Of a DNA stretch of 64,000 nucleotides, positions 20,237 to 30,872 are shown one piece after another; position 1 is the stretch's first letter, and the number at the start of each line of letters is the position of its first letter. Source of the stretch: Rothia santali (GTDB lineage Bacteria > Actinomycetota > Actinomycetes > Actinomycetales > Micrococcaceae). The DNA lies in contig NZ_JANAFB010000002.1 of the NCBI RefSeq assembly GCF_024199905.1, forward strand, positions 1 to 64,000. The letters run 5' to 3'. The notes beneath the pieces are model-generated. The model searched no databases. It saw only the letters and a program-made list of their open reading frames with translations, and had not been told where the DNA came from. The position numbers were made by a program, and so were the translations under genes.

Positions 20237-21525
20237 GGGACCTGCCCCTGATCGGCGTCCTGGGCGCCTCGGGCGCGGTGGGCTCGGCCGCGAGCCGGTT
20301 CCTCGCCGCGAGCGGCGGCGCGCGCCTGCGGCTGGGCGGGCGCGGGGAGGAGCCGCTGCGCGCCCTCGCGGCGGAGCTCGCGGGCGCCGCCGGCCGCGGG
20401 CGCGCTGCCTCCGGGCACGGCCCCGACTCGCACGGCCGCGGCCCCGACCCGGAGACCGACGCCGCCGAGGTCCGGCCCACGGACCTTGCCGACGACGCCT
20501 CGCTGGCCGCGTTCTGCGCCGGCTGCGACGTCGTGCTGTGCTGCGCCGGACCCTCCTACGCCGTGGGCGACCGGGTGGCCCGGGCCGCGCTGGCCGCCGG
20601 GGCCGACGTCGTCGACGTCACCGGCGACGAGCCGGTCCGCTCCGCCCTGGCCGACGACCGATGCTCGCCGGGCGGCGGGCCGTGGTCTCGGCGGGGATGC
20701 TGCCGGGCCTCTCGGCGCTCCTGCCCCGCTGGGTGGCGCGCCGCCGCGGACTGCGCCGCCTGCGCGGCTACGCGGGCGGGCTCGAGCGCTGCACCCCGGC
20801 CGCCGCGGGCGACCTCCTGCTCCGCTGCCCGGCGCGGCCGACGAGGCGGTCGTCTTCGGGACGCCCGGGGCCGTGTGGCGGGCCGGCGCCGGCGTCGTCC
20901 GCCGGGCCCGGGCCTCCCGGGACGCCGCGCGCGCCCGCACTTCGCCGAGGACGGCTTCGTCCAGCCCTTCCTGACCCGCGAGGCCGAGCGGCTCGCCGCG
21001 GGCCTGGGCCTCGAGGAGCTCGAGTGGTCCACGGTCCACCTCGGGCCGGCGGTCCGCGAGCTGCTGACCGGCCGGGCCGGCCTCTCCGCCGAGGGAGCCC
21101 GGGCGGGCCACTCCGCCGAGGGGACGGCGGCCACGGACTTCCCCGCCGCGGTCAGGGACCTGCGCCGCGCCGCCGACCTCGACCTCGCCGGCCGCACCCC
21201 CGGCTACCTCCTGGTCCTGGAGGTCCTCGACGGGACGGGGGCCCCGGCCACGCTCGTGCTGCGCACCCCCGACAGCTACGCGCTGACCGGCCGGGTCGGC
21301 GCGTGGACCGCCCTCGAGACCGCCGCCGGCCGCGTCCCCGAGGGCGCGCACCACGCCGCCGACGCGCTGGACCCGGACCGCGCCGTCGAGGCCCTGCTGG
21401 GCGACGCCGGCCGGCTCCCCCCGGCCGGTGCGGACGGCGCCGCGGCCCTCGAGGACCTGCGGGTCCTGGAGGGACCCTGGGCCGGGGACCGCGCGGCGGG
21501 GCGGATCGAGGAGGGGGTCCTGTGA
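20233..21525 (+). CDS. Saccharopine-dehydrogenase-like oxidoreductase (frameshifted)
   Basis: Amino-terminal NAD(P)-binding Rossmann fold with GVLGASGAVGSAASRFLAAS (residues 8-27) and VVLCCAGPSYAVGDRVARA, the pattern of the saccharopine dehydrogenase NADP-binding family. Coding moves through all three frames and returns to the first: breaks near 20660, 20830 and 20935. The reconstructed middle includes MLAGRRAVVSAGMLPGLS and DEAVVFGTPGAVWRAGAG. Proteins of this kind occur beside thiazolinyl imide reductases in coelibactin-like clusters; the reaction is not known. It starts by ATGA overlap with NRPS2 and ends by GTGA overlap with the imide reductase. Confidence 0.72.
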   Translation: MRDLPLIGVLGASGAVGSAASRFLAASGGARLRLGGRGEEPLRALAAELAGAAGRGRAASGHGPDSHGRGPDPETDAAEVRPTDLADDASLAAFCAGCDVVLCCAGPSYAVGDRVARAALAAGADVVDVTGDEPVRSALADDRCSPGGGPWSRRGCCRASRRSCPAGWRAAADCAACAATRAGSSAAPRPPRATSCSAARRGRRGGRLRDARGRVAGRRRRRPPGPGLPGRRARPHFAEDGFVQPFLTREAERLAAGLGLEELEWSTVHLGPAVRELLTGRAGLSAEGARAGHSAEGTAATDFPAAVRDLRRAADLDLAGRTPGYLLVLEVLDGTGAPATLVLRTPDSYALTGRVGAWTALETAAGRVPEGAHHAADALDPDRAVEALLGDAGRLPPAGADGAAALEDLRVLEGPWAGDRAAGRIEEGVL

Positions 21526-22637
21526 GCCGTCGGCTGCGCACCGTGCTCTGCGGGACCGGCTTCGGCCGCTTCCACCGCGAGGGGATCCGGCTGCTGCCCC
21601 GGGACCTCGAGCTCGTCGGCGTGCTCGCCCGCGGGGGCGAGTTCTCCCGCGCCTACGCGGCCGCCGAGGGCGTGCCCCTCTACACCCGCGTCGAGGACCT
21701 GCCCGACGACGTCGACCTCGCCTGCGTGGCGATCGGCTCCGCCGTCTCGGGCGGGCCCGGGGCCGAGATCGCCGGCGCGCTGCTCGGGCGCGGGATCCAC
21801 GTGCTGCAGGAGCACCCCGTGCACCGCGACGAGCTCGCCGGGCTGCTGCGGGCGGCGCGGGCGGCCGGCGTCGTCTACCGCCTCAACCCCTTCTACCGCC
21901 ACGTCCCGGCCGTCCGCCGGTTCCTCGACGGCGCCCAGCGGATGCGCGAGCTCGGACCGATCCTCTCGGTCGACGGGACCTCCGCGGTCCAGGTCCTGCA
22001 CCCCCTGCTCGACGTCCTGGCCGAGGCCCTCGGCGGAACCGCGCCGTGGGCCCTGGGCGACCCCCTGCCCGCCGACCCGCGCGTCGAGGCCGCCTGTGCG
22101 AGCCCGCAGCCCTACCGCGTGCTCCAGGGCGCGCTGGCAGGGGTCCCGCTCACCCTGCGCGTCCAGCACCAGCTGGACCCCTCCGACGGGGACAACCACG
22201 CACTGGTCTGGCACCGGATCGCGATCACCGGCGAAGGCGGCACCCTGACCCTGGCCGACGCCCACGGGCCCGTGCTGTGGCAGCCCCGCCTCCACGCACC
22301 CCGCGACCGGCACGGCCGGCTGCGCTCCACCGGCCCGGGCACCGGCCACCTGGCCGAGCCCGCCCTGACGGTCGTCCCCGGCACCGAGCCCCCGTCCTGG
22401 CGCGGGATCTTCGCCGAGACCTGGCCGCTGACCATGGCCCGCGCCATCCGGGAGACGGTCGACGCCGTCCGCGCCGGGGCCGACCCCCTCCCCCGCGGGC
22501 AGCGCGACCTGTCCGTGACCGCGGTGTGGCACGACCTCCTGGACCGGCTCGGCCGCCCCGAGGTCATCCGTCCCGCCGCCCCCGATTCCTGGTCCCTGGA
22601 CCGCGTCCTGCCCCCGACCGAGGAGGTCCCCCGATGA
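21522..22637 (+). CDS. Thiazolinyl imide reductase (Irp3/YbtU/PchG family)
   Basis: Reduces a thiazoline ring to a thiazolidine on the NRPS-bound chain, using NADPH, as in yersiniabactin and pyochelin synthesis. The 371-residue intact frame begins with a Gfo/Idh/MocA-like nucleotide site (VLCGTGFGRFHREGI). It contains the family signature VLQEHPVHRDEL, where Gfo/Idh relatives have EKP, followed by YRLNPFYRHVPAVRRF. The carboxy end carries FAETWPLTMARAIRETVDA. The GTG start overlaps the preceding stop; its own stop overlaps the thioesterase ATG. Its presence predicts at least one reduced ring in the product. Confidence 0.88.
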   Translation: MSRRLRTVLCGTGFGRFHREGIRLLPRDLELVGVLARGGEFSRAYAAAEGVPLYTRVEDLPDDVDLACVAIGSAVSGGPGAEIAGALLGRGIHVLQEHPVHRDELAGLLRAARAAGVVYRLNPFYRHVPAVRRFLDGAQRMRELGPILSVDGTSAVQVLHPLLDVLAEALGGTAPWALGDPLPADPRVEAACASPQPYRVLQGALAGVPLTLRVQHQLDPSDGDNHALVWHRIAITGEGGTLTLADAHGPVLWQPRLHAPRDRHGRLRSTGPGTGHLAEPALTVVPGTEPPSWRGIFAETWPLTMARAIRETVDAVRAGADPLPRGQRDLSVTAVWHDLLDRLGRPEVIRPAAPDSWSLDRVLPPTEEVPR

Positions 22638-23419
22638 GCCGCCATGCGCCGTCCCCCTGGCTGCGCCACCCCCGGCCCCGCCCCGAGGCGGAGCTGCGCC
22701 TGATCTGCCTGCCGCACGCCGGCGGGGCCGCCGCGGCCTTCCGCCCGTGGGCGCCGCTGCTGCCCGCGGGCGTGGACCTGCTCTGCGTCCAGCCGCCCGG
22801 CCGGGAGGACCGCTTCCACGAGGACCCGGTCGAGGCGATGGCCGACTACGCGGGCCCCGTCGCCGCGGCCCTCGCCCCGCTGCTGGACCGGCCCTACGTG
22901 CTGTTCGGCCACTCGATGGGCTCGGCCGTGGCGGTCGAGCTGGCCCACCGCCTGCGCGGGGCCGGGCACGGGGAGCCCGTCCGCCTGTTCGCCTCGGGCC
23001 GCCGCGCCCCGCACCGGGCCGCCCCCGGCGCGGTGCACCGCAGCCCCGACGCCTCGATCCTCGCCGAGCTCGACCGGCTGGGCGGCACCGACCCGGAGGT
23101 CCTGGCCGAGCCGGGCCTGCGCGAGGCCGTGCTGCGCTGCGTGCGCGCCGACTACCGGCTGATCGAGACCCATGCCCCGGACCCCGGGGCCCGGCTCGAG
23201 TGCCCCGTGACCCTGTTCATCGGCGAGGACGACCCCGAGGTCGCCGAGGAGGACGCCGCCGGCTGGGCCGAGACGACCCGCGGCGGCGTCGAGACCCGGG
23301 TCTTCCCCGGAGACCACTTCTACCTCGCCCCGCACCGGCGCGACGTCGTCGCCGCCCTGCTCCGCCGGCTCGACCCGGCGCTGGCCGCCGCGGCCGCGCC
23401 CTGGCCGAGCACTCCGTGA
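22634..23419 (+). CDS. Type II thioesterase
   Basis: Editing thioesterase that clears mis-primed or stalled carrier domains. An alpha/beta hydrolase of 261 residues with LICLPHAGGAAAAFRPW near the amino end, the nucleophile elbow FGHSMGSAVAVEL (GxSxG intact), and a catalytic His in GDHFYLAPH near the end, the usual type II pattern. Strong AGGAGG precedes the ATG, which overlaps the imide reductase stop. In contrast to the TE of NRPS2, the Ser nucleophile is conserved. Confidence 0.92.
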   Translation: MSRHAPSPWLRHPRPRPEAELRLICLPHAGGAAAAFRPWAPLLPAGVDLLCVQPPGREDRFHEDPVEAMADYAGPVAAALAPLLDRPYVLFGHSMGSAVAVELAHRLRGAGHGEPVRLFASGRRAPHRAAPGAVHRSPDASILAELDRLGGTDPEVLAEPGLREAVLRCVRADYRLIETHAPDPGARLECPVTLFIGEDDPEVAEEDAAGWAETTRGGVETRVFPGDHFYLAPHRRDVVAALLRRLDPALAAAAAPWPSTP

Positions 23420-23445
23420 GAACGCCACCAGCCCAGGAGGACCCC

Positions 23446-24180
23446 ATGACCGCCACCGACTACTACTCGCCCGCCGCCGAGTTCTTCGACCTCGTCGGCC
23501 ACCGACACCTCGCCTCGAGCGCCCCCGCGCTGCGGACCGCGCTCGCCGGGCTCGACACCTCGCACGGGCCGATCCTCGACATCGGGGCCGGCTCGGGCCT
23601 GGTCACCGCGACCATCGCAGGCCTGCTGCCCTCGGCCCGGATCGTCTCGGCCGAGCCCTCGCCCGTGATGCGGGCCGTGCTGACCAGCCGCGTCTTCTCC
23701 GACCCGCGGCTGCGCGAGCGGGTGACCGTGGTCCCCGAGCCCGCCCAGGAGCTGCGCCTGCCGGAGTCCCTGTCCGCGGTCGTGATCTTCGGCGTGGCGG
23801 GGCACATCCCGCGACCCGAGCGGGTCGCGCTGTGGCGGCGCCTGGCCGCGTGCCTGCCGCCCGGCGCACCGATCCTCGTCGAGCTCATGGGCGTGGACTC
23901 CCCGCGGCGCATCCCCTTCGTGCGGATGTGCCGGGAGACCCTCGGCGAGCAGGTCTACGAGTGGTGGATCTCCGGCGAGCCCGCCGGTGAGGGCGTGATG
24001 CGCTGGCGCACCGAGTGGCGGGTCTTCCACGACGGGCGCCGCGTGCGCACCGTCGAGGACGAGTACGACTGGGAGACCTTCGGCGTCGAGCGCCTGGCCG
24101 AGGAGTCCGGGATGACCGTGCGACGCCTCGAGCAGCCCTCCCGCGAGTCCACCCCGGAGATCGGGGTGCTGATCCGATGA
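23446..24180 (+). CDS. Class I SAM-dependent methyltransferase
   Basis: A 244-residue cytosolic methyltransferase with motif I ILDIGAGSGLVTA, an acidic residue after strand 2 (VSAEPSP) and motif post-I region VIFGVAGHI. Substrate is unknown; in this operon it may methylate the metallophore or its aryl cap. It is clearly paralogous to the methyltransferase at 44008-44745: both have GPILD(I/V)GAGS, a PSAR segment, an EPS motif and MRWR near residue 180. It starts at ATG 23446 after CCCAGGAGG and its stop overlaps the first ABC transporter ATG. Confidence 0.85.
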   Translation: MTATDYYSPAAEFFDLVGHRHLASSAPALRTALAGLDTSHGPILDIGAGSGLVTATIAGLLPSARIVSAEPSPVMRAVLTSRVFSDPRLRERVTVVPEPAQELRLPESLSAVVIFGVAGHIPRPERVALWRRLAACLPPGAPILVELMGVDSPRRIPFVRMCRETLGEQVYEWWISGEPAGEGVMRWRTEWRVFHDGRRVRTVEDEYDWETFGVERLAEESGMTVRRLEQPSRESTPEIGVLIR

Positions 24181-25964
24181 CCGCGCGGAAGACGCCCTCG
24201 CCCCTGGCCCCGCTCATCGGCCCGATCCGCGGCCGGATCGTCGCGGCGGCCGTCCTGCAGGCCCTGTCCGGCGTCGTCGGGCTGGTGCCGCTGATGCTCC
24301 TCGTGGAGGTCGCCCGCGGCCTGCTCGCCCCCGGGCCGGCGCAGGCCGGGCGGCTCTGGACCCTGATCGGACTGTCCCTGCTGGCCGCGCTCCTCTCCCT
24401 GGCGCTCGGCGCGGCCTCGACCGTGGTGAGCCACCGCGCGGACGACGACATGCAGCTCTCGGTGCGCCGCCGCCTCGCCGCCCACCTGGCCCGGGTCCCG
24501 CTGGGCTGGTTCGCCCGGCACGGCTCCGGCCGGGTGAAGAAGGCCCTGCACGACGACGTGGGCGAGGTCCACGCGCTGGTGGCCCACACCGTCCCGGAGC
24601 TGGCCGGGGTGGTCGCCGTGCCCCTCGCCGCGCTCGCCTACCTGCTCGTCGTGGACTGGCAGCTGAGCGTCGTCGCGGTCCTGCTAGTCGCCGCCGGGAT
24701 CGCCCTGTTCGCCCGGGCCATGGCCGGCGGTATGGCCAAGATGACCGAGTACGCCCGGGCCATGGGCGAGGTCAACGCCGCGACCGTCGAGTTCGTCCGC
24801 GGCATCCGGGTGGTCAAGCAGTACGACCGCCAAGACCGGGCCGCCTCCCGGTTCCGCGCCGCGGCCGACGCCTTCGCCGACTTCTTCCTCGCCTGGTCGC
24901 GCAGCACCACGCCCGCCACCGTGGCCTCCTTCCTCCTGCTCTCCGCGCCCTTCGTGACCGTCACGGTCGTGTCCGCCGGGGTGCTGTTCTGCGCCCTGGG
25001 CTGGAGCGAGCCGCTCGACGTCGTCGCCTTCGCCCTGCTCGCTCCGGCGCTGTGCGCGCCGATGCAGGCCATCGGCTCCCGCATGCAGCAGCTGCAGGCG
25101 GCGGGCGGTGCCGCGGGCCGGATCCGGGACCTGCTGGCCGTGCCCGGGCTCGAGACGGGGGACGAGCGGCCCGCGGGCTCCCGCGTCGAGCTCGACGGCG
25201 TCCGCTTCGCCTACGAGCCCGAGCCCGGCCGGGAGCCGCACGAGGTGCTGCGCGGTGTCGACCTCGTCCTGGAGCCGGGGACCGTGACCGCGCTGGTGGG
25301 CCCGTCCGGCGCCGGGAAGTCCACGCTGGCCACGCTGCCGGCCCGCTTCCAGGACCCCACCGCGGGGACCGTGCGCCTGGGCGGCGTCGACGTCCGGCGG
25401 GTCCCCGAGCGGATCCTGTACCGCACCGTCGGCTTCGTCTTCCAGGACGTGCAGCTGCTGCGCGCCTCGATCGCGGAGAACATCGCGCTGGCGGTTCCCG
25501 ACGCCGGCCCCGAGCGCATCCGCGCCGCGGCCCGGGCCGCCCGCATCGACGAGCGGATCGAGGCCCTGCCGGCCGGGTACGACGCCGTGGTCGGCGAGGA
25601 CGTCCAGCTCTCCGGCGGCGAGGCCCAACGGGTCGCGATCGCCCGCACCCTGCTCGCCGACCCGCCCGTGCTGATCCTCGACGAGGCCACCGCCGCCGTG
25701 GACCCCGCCGCCGAGCGGGAGATCCAGGACGCCGTGAGCGAGCTGGCCCGCGGCCGCACGGTCCTGGTGGTGGCCCATCGGCTGCCGACCGTGACCGGCG
25801 CGGACCGGATCGTGGTCCTCGACGACGGCCGGATCGCCGAACAGGGTTCCCACGAGGACCTGCTGGCCCGCGGCGGCCGCTACGCCGCGCTGTGGGCCGC
25901 CTGGCGCGAGGGCTCCGAGGCTCCCGCCGCTTCCGCCGCCGACCCCGAGGAGGACCCCCGATGA
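24177..25964 (+). CDS. ABC transporter, fused permease-ATPase (YbtP/IrtA-like subunit 1)
   Basis: Half-transporter of 595 residues: about six membrane helices (about 20-300) followed by an ATPase with Walker A GPSGAGKST, signature LSGGEAQR and Walker B LILDEATAAVD. It overlaps the methyltransferase stop and is itself overlapped by a second half-transporter, so the two should form a heterodimer like YbtP-YbtQ or IrtA-IrtB, exporter-fold proteins that import metal-siderophore complexes in pathogens. No SIP-type reductase domain is attached, unlike mycobacterial IrtA. Direction of transport cannot be decided from sequence. Confidence 0.88.
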   Translation: MTARKTPSPLAPLIGPIRGRIVAAAVLQALSGVVGLVPLMLLVEVARGLLAPGPAQAGRLWTLIGLSLLAALLSLALGAASTVVSHRADDDMQLSVRRRLAAHLARVPLGWFARHGSGRVKKALHDDVGEVHALVAHTVPELAGVVAVPLAALAYLLVVDWQLSVVAVLLVAAGIALFARAMAGGMAKMTEYARAMGEVNAATVEFVRGIRVVKQYDRQDRAASRFRAAADAFADFFLAWSRSTTPATVASFLLLSAPFVTVTVVSAGVLFCALGWSEPLDVVAFALLAPALCAPMQAIGSRMQQLQAAGGAAGRIRDLLAVPGLETGDERPAGSRVELDGVRFAYEPEPGREPHEVLRGVDLVLEPGTVTALVGPSGAGKSTLATLPARFQDPTAGTVRLGGVDVRRVPERILYRTVGFVFQDVQLLRASIAENIALAVPDAGPERIRAAARAARIDERIEALPAGYDAVVGEDVQLSGGEAQRVAIARTLLADPPVLILDEATAAVDPAAEREIQDAVSELARGRTVLVVAHRLPTVTGADRIVVLDDGRIAEQGSHEDLLARGGRYAALWAAWREGSEAPAASAADPEEDPR

Positions 25965-27855
25965 TCCGCACCTTCCTGAGAATCCTCGGCCCGCGCCACG
26001 CCCGGGCCGTGCGACTCTCCCTCGCCCTGAGCATCCTCTCGGCCGCGCTGCACGGTGCGGTGATCGCCCTGCTCGTCCCGGTCCTGGCGCGGCTCCTGGG
26101 CCCCGGGCCCGCGAGCGCCGCGCCGTGGACCCTGGCCCTGCTCGGGGCGGCCGCGGTGTACGCCGTCGTGCGGGCCGCGAGCCTGACCGTGAGCTTCCGC
26201 AGCGGCGGGGCGGTCTCCCGGGCGCTGCACCACCGGCTCGGGGAGCACCTGGTCCGGCTGCCGGTCGGCTGGTACACCGGGCCGCGGCTCGGCGAGCTGA
26301 CCCACCTGGCCACGGCAGGGGTCTCAGGGACCACCGCGCTGCCGGTGCACGTGCTGCCGCCGCTCATCGAGGCGGTCGTGGCCCCGGCCGTGGCGATCCT
26401 CGTGCTCGCCGTCTGGCAGTGGCAGCTCGCGGTCGCGGCCGCCGTGGGGCTGGGCCTGCTCGCCGCGGTGTACGCCGCCTCGGGGCGCGCGGTGTCGCGG
26501 GACGACGCCGCCCGGGACGCGATCTCCGCCGAGGCCGCCGACCGCGTCCTCGAGCACGCCCGCGCCCAGCAGGCCCTGCGCGCGGCCGGTCGCGGCGCCG
26601 AGTCGGGCTCCGCCCTGGACCGGGCCCTGCAGGAGGAGCACGTGGCCTCGCGGCGGCTGCTGCGCACCGCGGTGCCCGCCCTGTCCGCCTACTCGGCCGC
26701 GGCCCGGCTCGTGCTGACCGCCCTGGTGGCGCTGACCGTCCTGCTGTTCCTCGGCGGCTCCCCGGGCGGGCCCGCGGCGGCCGGGCTGCTGGTGCTCGTC
26801 GTGCGCTTCGTGCAGCCGGTGGCCGGTGCCGCCGAGCACGGCGCGGCGCTGCGCCTGTCCGGGCGGACGGTCCAGCGGATCGCCGCGGTCCTGGACACGC
26901 CACCGCAGCCCGAGCCGGACCGCCCGCGCGTGCCGGCCGACGGCGCCGTCGAGTTCGACCGCGTCGGCTTCTCCTACGCACCCGACGCCGCCCCCGCGCT
27001 GCGGGACGTCAGCCTGCGCGCGGAGCCCGGGACCCTGACCGCGGTCGTGGGCCCCTCCGGCTCGGGCAAGTCCACGCTGGTGCAGCTGCTGGCCCGCTTC
27101 CACGACGTCGGCTCCGGGGCCGTGCGGGTGGGCGGCGTCGACGTCCGGGAGATCGGCTCGCGCGAGCTGTCCCGGCACGTGGCGCTGGTCCCGCAGGACG
27201 TGTACCTCTTCGACGACACGGTCGCGGAGAACCTGCGCGTCGCGGCCCCCGGGGCCACGCTCGAGGACCTGGACCGGGTCGCGGCCCGCTGCGGGCTGGA
27301 CGCCGTGGTCGCCGAGCTGCCCCGTGGTTGGGAGACCCGCGTCGGCGAGGGCGGGACGAGCCTGTCCGGGGGCCAGCGGCAGCGGGTCGCGATCGCCCGG
27401 GCGCTGCTCCAGGACGCCCCGGTGATCGTCCTCGACGAGGCGAGCTCCGCGCTCGACGCCGCCAACGAGGCCCTGCTGACCCGCACCGCCCGCGAGCTGG
27501 CCCGGGACCGCACGGTCCTGGTCGTGGCGCACCGGCCGGCGACGATCACCGCGGCCGACGCCGTCGTGGTCCTCGACGCCGGCCGCGTGGTCCAGCGGGG
27601 CCGCCCCCACGAGCTCGCGGCCCGCGAAGGGCTCTACGCCGAGCTGCTGCGCGGCCGCGAGGACGCCCGCGGCTGGCGCCTGGTGCCCACCGCCGGGGCC
27701 TCCTCCGGGTCCACGGCCCCGGCCGCGCCCTCCCTCCGCCGCCGGGCCCCGCCTCGCCTCCGACCGAGGCATCGGACCCCGCCTCGCAACCGGTCGAGGC
27801 ATCGGGTCCCGCCGCACCCCGTCCACCGCACGCACCCCGCCAGGAGAACCCATGA
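25961..27855 (+). CDS. ABC transporter, fused permease-ATPase (YbtQ/IrtB-like subunit 2)
   Basis: Second half-transporter: membrane domain about 1-290, then the ATPase with Walker [11 protein letters not shown]-loop VPQDVYLFDDTVAEN, signature LSGGQRQR and Walker B VIVLDEASSALD. Both subunits keep complete catalytic motifs. After the ATPase there is a Pro/Ala-rich tail in which the frame most likely shifts near 27730 (one base missing). The shifted frame ends PPHAPRQENP at 27855, exactly overlapping the next ATG as in the rest of the operon. Without the shift the frame would run to 28063 through low-complexity Arg/Pro codons. Confidence 0.85.
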
Positions 27856-29166
27856 CCCCTCCGCCACCCCTTCGACCGCCGGCCCCGGGGCCGCCGAGCC
27901 GACCGGAGCCGCTGGCCCGCCGCCCCGGGAACGTCCACCGCCCCGACCGGCGCCCGGGATGCCGCCGCCGCGGACGACGCCGCCCCGGACTTCCCGGTCC
28001 AGCGCGGCTGTCCCTTCGCCCCGCCCGCCGAGTACGCGGCCCTGCGCCGGGCGCCCGGGCTGACCCGCGTCCGGGTCCACGGCGGCAAGCCCGCGTGGCT
28101 GGTCAGCCGGTACGCCGACGTGCGCACCGCGCTCGCCCACCCCGGCGCCAGCTCCGACGCCCGGCACCCCGCCTTCCCCGCCCTGGGCGCCGGGGAGCAG
28201 CAGGTGGCGGCCGAGCTGCGCCCCTTCATCCGGATGGACGCGCCCGAGCACACCGCCATCCGCAAGATGCTCGTCGGGGAGTTCACGCTGCGCCGGGTCC
28301 GCGCGCTGCGCCCGGAGATCGAGAGGATCTGCGAGGATCAGGCGGAGCATCTGCTGTCCCTGCCGCGGCCCGCCGACCTCGTGGCCGAGTACGCCAACCG
28401 GGTCTCGACCACGGTGATCTGCCGCCTGCTCGGCGTCCCGATGGAGGACCTCGCGTTCTTCCGCCGCGTCACCTCGGTCTCCGGCTCGCGCTCGGCCACC
28501 GCCGAGGAGGTCGGCGCGGCCCTCCACGAGCTGTTCGGGATGCTGGACCGGCTGATCGACGTCAAGGCCGAGGCGCCCGAGGACGACCTGATCAGCCGGC
28601 TCGTCCACGGTCCGCTCGCGCGCGGGGAGATCACCCGCACCTCGCTGCTGTCCCAGCTGGGGATCACCCTCAACGCGGGGCACGAGACCTCCCGCAACCT
28701 CATCCCCCTCGCCGCGCTGGACCTGCTGCGCTCGCCGGACCAGCTCGCGCTGCTGCGGGAGGACCCGGGCCGCTGGCCGGCCGCGGCCGAGGAGCTGATG
28801 CGCCACCTCTCCGTCGCCGACGCCATCACCCTGCGCGTGGCGCTGCGGGACATCGAGCTGGACGACGGCGTCATCCCGGCCGGGGACGGGTTCATCGCCC
28901 TGCTCGGCGCCGCCAACCACGACCCGGGCGCCTTCCCGGACCCCGGGCGGCTCGACGTCCTGCGCACCCGCAACGCCCACGTCGCCTTCGGCCACGGCGC
29001 CCATCAGTGCGTCGGCCAGGGCCTCGGGCGGGCCGAGGTGGAGATCGCGCTGCGCGTGCTCTTCGACCGCGTCCCGTCCCTGGCCCTCGCCGTCCCGGAA
29101 GGGGACCTGCCGATGCGCGGGGCCTCCGCGATCTTCGGCCTCGAGGAGGTTCCCGTGACCTGGTGA
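27852..29166 (+). CDS. Cytochrome P450 (5' frameshift)
   Basis: Haem monooxygenase predicted to tailor the metallophore. Visible motifs: oxygen-binding I-helix ITLNAGHETSRN; the ExxR helix as AEELMRHLS; haem-ligand loop FGHGAHQCVGQGLGRAEVE with the axial Cys. Good homology already begins upstream, at PVQRGCPFAPPAEYAALRRA (about 28000), but that frame has no start codon. The likely start is ATG 27852 with AGGAG before it, in a different frame, so a shift near 27950 is required. The first canonical start in the good frame is GTG 28120, which would cut off the amino end. No ferredoxin partner gene is nearby. Confidence 0.82.
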
Positions 29167-29333
29167 GACCCGCCGCCACGGCGACCCGGCGTGGACCGGT
29201 CCGGTCCCCGCACCGGCCCGGCACGGCCCGCACCGCGCGAACAGACCCGCCGCCACCCGGCGGCACCCCCGTGACCCACCGGTCACCCGCACCCCGCGGC
29301 GCCCGCCGCGGACCGACACCCGTGAAGGACCCC

Positions 29334-30872
29334 ATGAAGACACGACCCCTCATCGCCGTGGCGAGCCTCGCCGCGCTCACCCTGGCCGGCTGCTCCGCCC
29401 AGGGCGGCTCCTCGACCGACGACTCCGCGGCCGCGGAGTCGTCCGGAGCGACCACCCTGCGCTACGCCGCCGTCGGCGCCCCCGCGGCCACGACCGACGA
29501 CCCGCACGGCCGGGTCTCCAACGAGTCCGACTACCTGCGCTTCGCGATGCTCTACGACGTGCTGACCGTGACCGGCCCGGACGGCACCGCGCAGCCGCGG
29601 CTCGCGACGTCGTGGGAGCCCGTGGACGGCGACCTCTCCCGCTGGCGCATCCAGCTGCGCGACGACGCCACGTTCAGCGACGGATCACCGGTGACCGCCG
29701 ACGACGTCCTGTTCTCCCTGAACCGCATCCAGGGCAAGGGCGCGGAGAACAACGGGCGCCTCTCGATGTTCGACCTCGGCGCCTCCTCGGCGACCTCCGA
29801 GCACGAGCTCGAGCTCGTCACCGCCCAGCCCTACGCCGAGGTGGGCGCGGCGCTGTCCTCCCTGACCTTCGTCGTCCCGGAGGGCTCCGAGGACTTCGCG
29901 GGCGCCGAGGTCCCGGGCTCCGGACCGTTCGCCCTCGACGCCGCCGACGACACGACCGCGACCCTGCACCGCAATGACGACTGGTGGGGCGGCGAGCCCG
30001 GCGTCGCGGAGCTGCAGATCACCGCGATGCCCGACCCCTCGGCCCGCGCCTCGGCCGTGGCCTCGGGGCAGGCCGACGTGGCCGGCAGCATCGCCCCCGC
30101 GACGGCGCAGCAGTACGAGGACTCCGACGGCTTCGAGGTCGTCCGCCGCGCCGGCGCGGTCAACTACCCGCTGGTCATGGACACCGCCGCCGAGCCCTTC
30201 GAGCACCCCGAGGTGCGCCGCGCGGTCAAGCTGGCCCTCGACCGGCAGGCGCTGGTGGACACGGTCTTCCTCGGCTACGGCGAGACCGAGGCGGACGTGC
30301 TCGGCGCGAAGGACCCCTTCGCCCCCGACCTCGCCCCCGTGGAGCGCGACGTCGACGGCGCCCGGCAGCTGCTCGACGACGCCGGCTTCCCGGACGGCGT
30401 CGAGCTGACCCTGCACTCGACCGGCTCCTACCCCGGCATGGAGGAGACCGCGACGCTCGCGGCCGCTCAGCTGGAGGAGGCCGGCTTCCGCGTCACCGTG
30501 GAGACCGACCCGCCGGACACCTACTGGAAGAAGGTCTGGAACGTCGAGCCCTTCTACCTCAACAGCCTGGGCGGCAACGGCTTCGTCGACTTCGCCCGGA
30601 TGGCCCTGGTCCCGGACGGGCCGATCAACGAGACCGGGTGGACCGACCCGGCCTTCGCCGAGCGGTTCGACGAGGCCCTGGCCACCGGCGACGAGACCGA
30701 GCGCCACGAGATCCTCGCCGGGCTCCAGCGCGAGGTCGCCCAGGACGGCGGCTACGCGGTGTGGGGCCTGGGCGACGGCCTGGACCTCACGAGCGACGCC
30801 GTCGAGAACGTGCCCACCGGCACGGGCTTCAGCCGCCTGCAGATCGAGCGGATCGAGGTCGCCGGCGGATGA
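29334..30872 (+). CDS. ABC transporter substrate-binding lipoprotein, family 5 (Opp/Nik/CntA type)
   Basis: Extracytoplasmic binding protein of 512 residues with a lipoprotein signal peptide ([19 protein letters not shown], lipobox LAGC, Cys near residue 21) and an Asp/Ser-rich linker. The SBP_bac_5 fold is shown by [37 protein letters not shown] and [19 protein letters not shown]. This family includes CntA, which binds metal-opine complexes, and NikA, so in this operon the metallophore-metal complex is the obvious candidate ligand. ATG 29334 follows GAAGGA, 167 bases after the P450. The ATG of permease 1 overlaps its stop. Confidence 0.88.
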   Translation: MKTRPLIAVASLAALTLAGCSAQGGSSTDDSAAAESSGATTLRYAAVGAPAATTDDPHGRVSNESDYLRFAMLYDVLTVTGPDGTAQPRLATSWEPVDGDLSRWRIQLRDDATFSDGSPVTADDVLFSLNRIQGKGAENNGRLSMFDLGASSATSEHELELVTAQPYAEVGAALSSLTFVVPEGSEDFAGAEVPGSGPFALDAADDTTATLHRNDDWWGGEPGVAELQITAMPDPSARASAVASGQADVAGSIAPATAQQYEDSDGFEVVRRAGAVNYPLVMDTAAEPFEHPEVRRAVKLALDRQALVDTVFLGYGETEADVLGAKDPFAPDLAPVERDVDGARQLLDDAGFPDGVELTLHSTGSYPGMEETATLAAAQLEEAGFRVTVETDPPDTYWKKVWNVEPFYLNSLGGNGFVDFARMALVPDGPINETGWTDPAFAERFDEALATGDETERHEILAGLQREVAQDGGYAVWGLGDGLDLTSDAVENVPTGTGFSRLQIERIEVAGG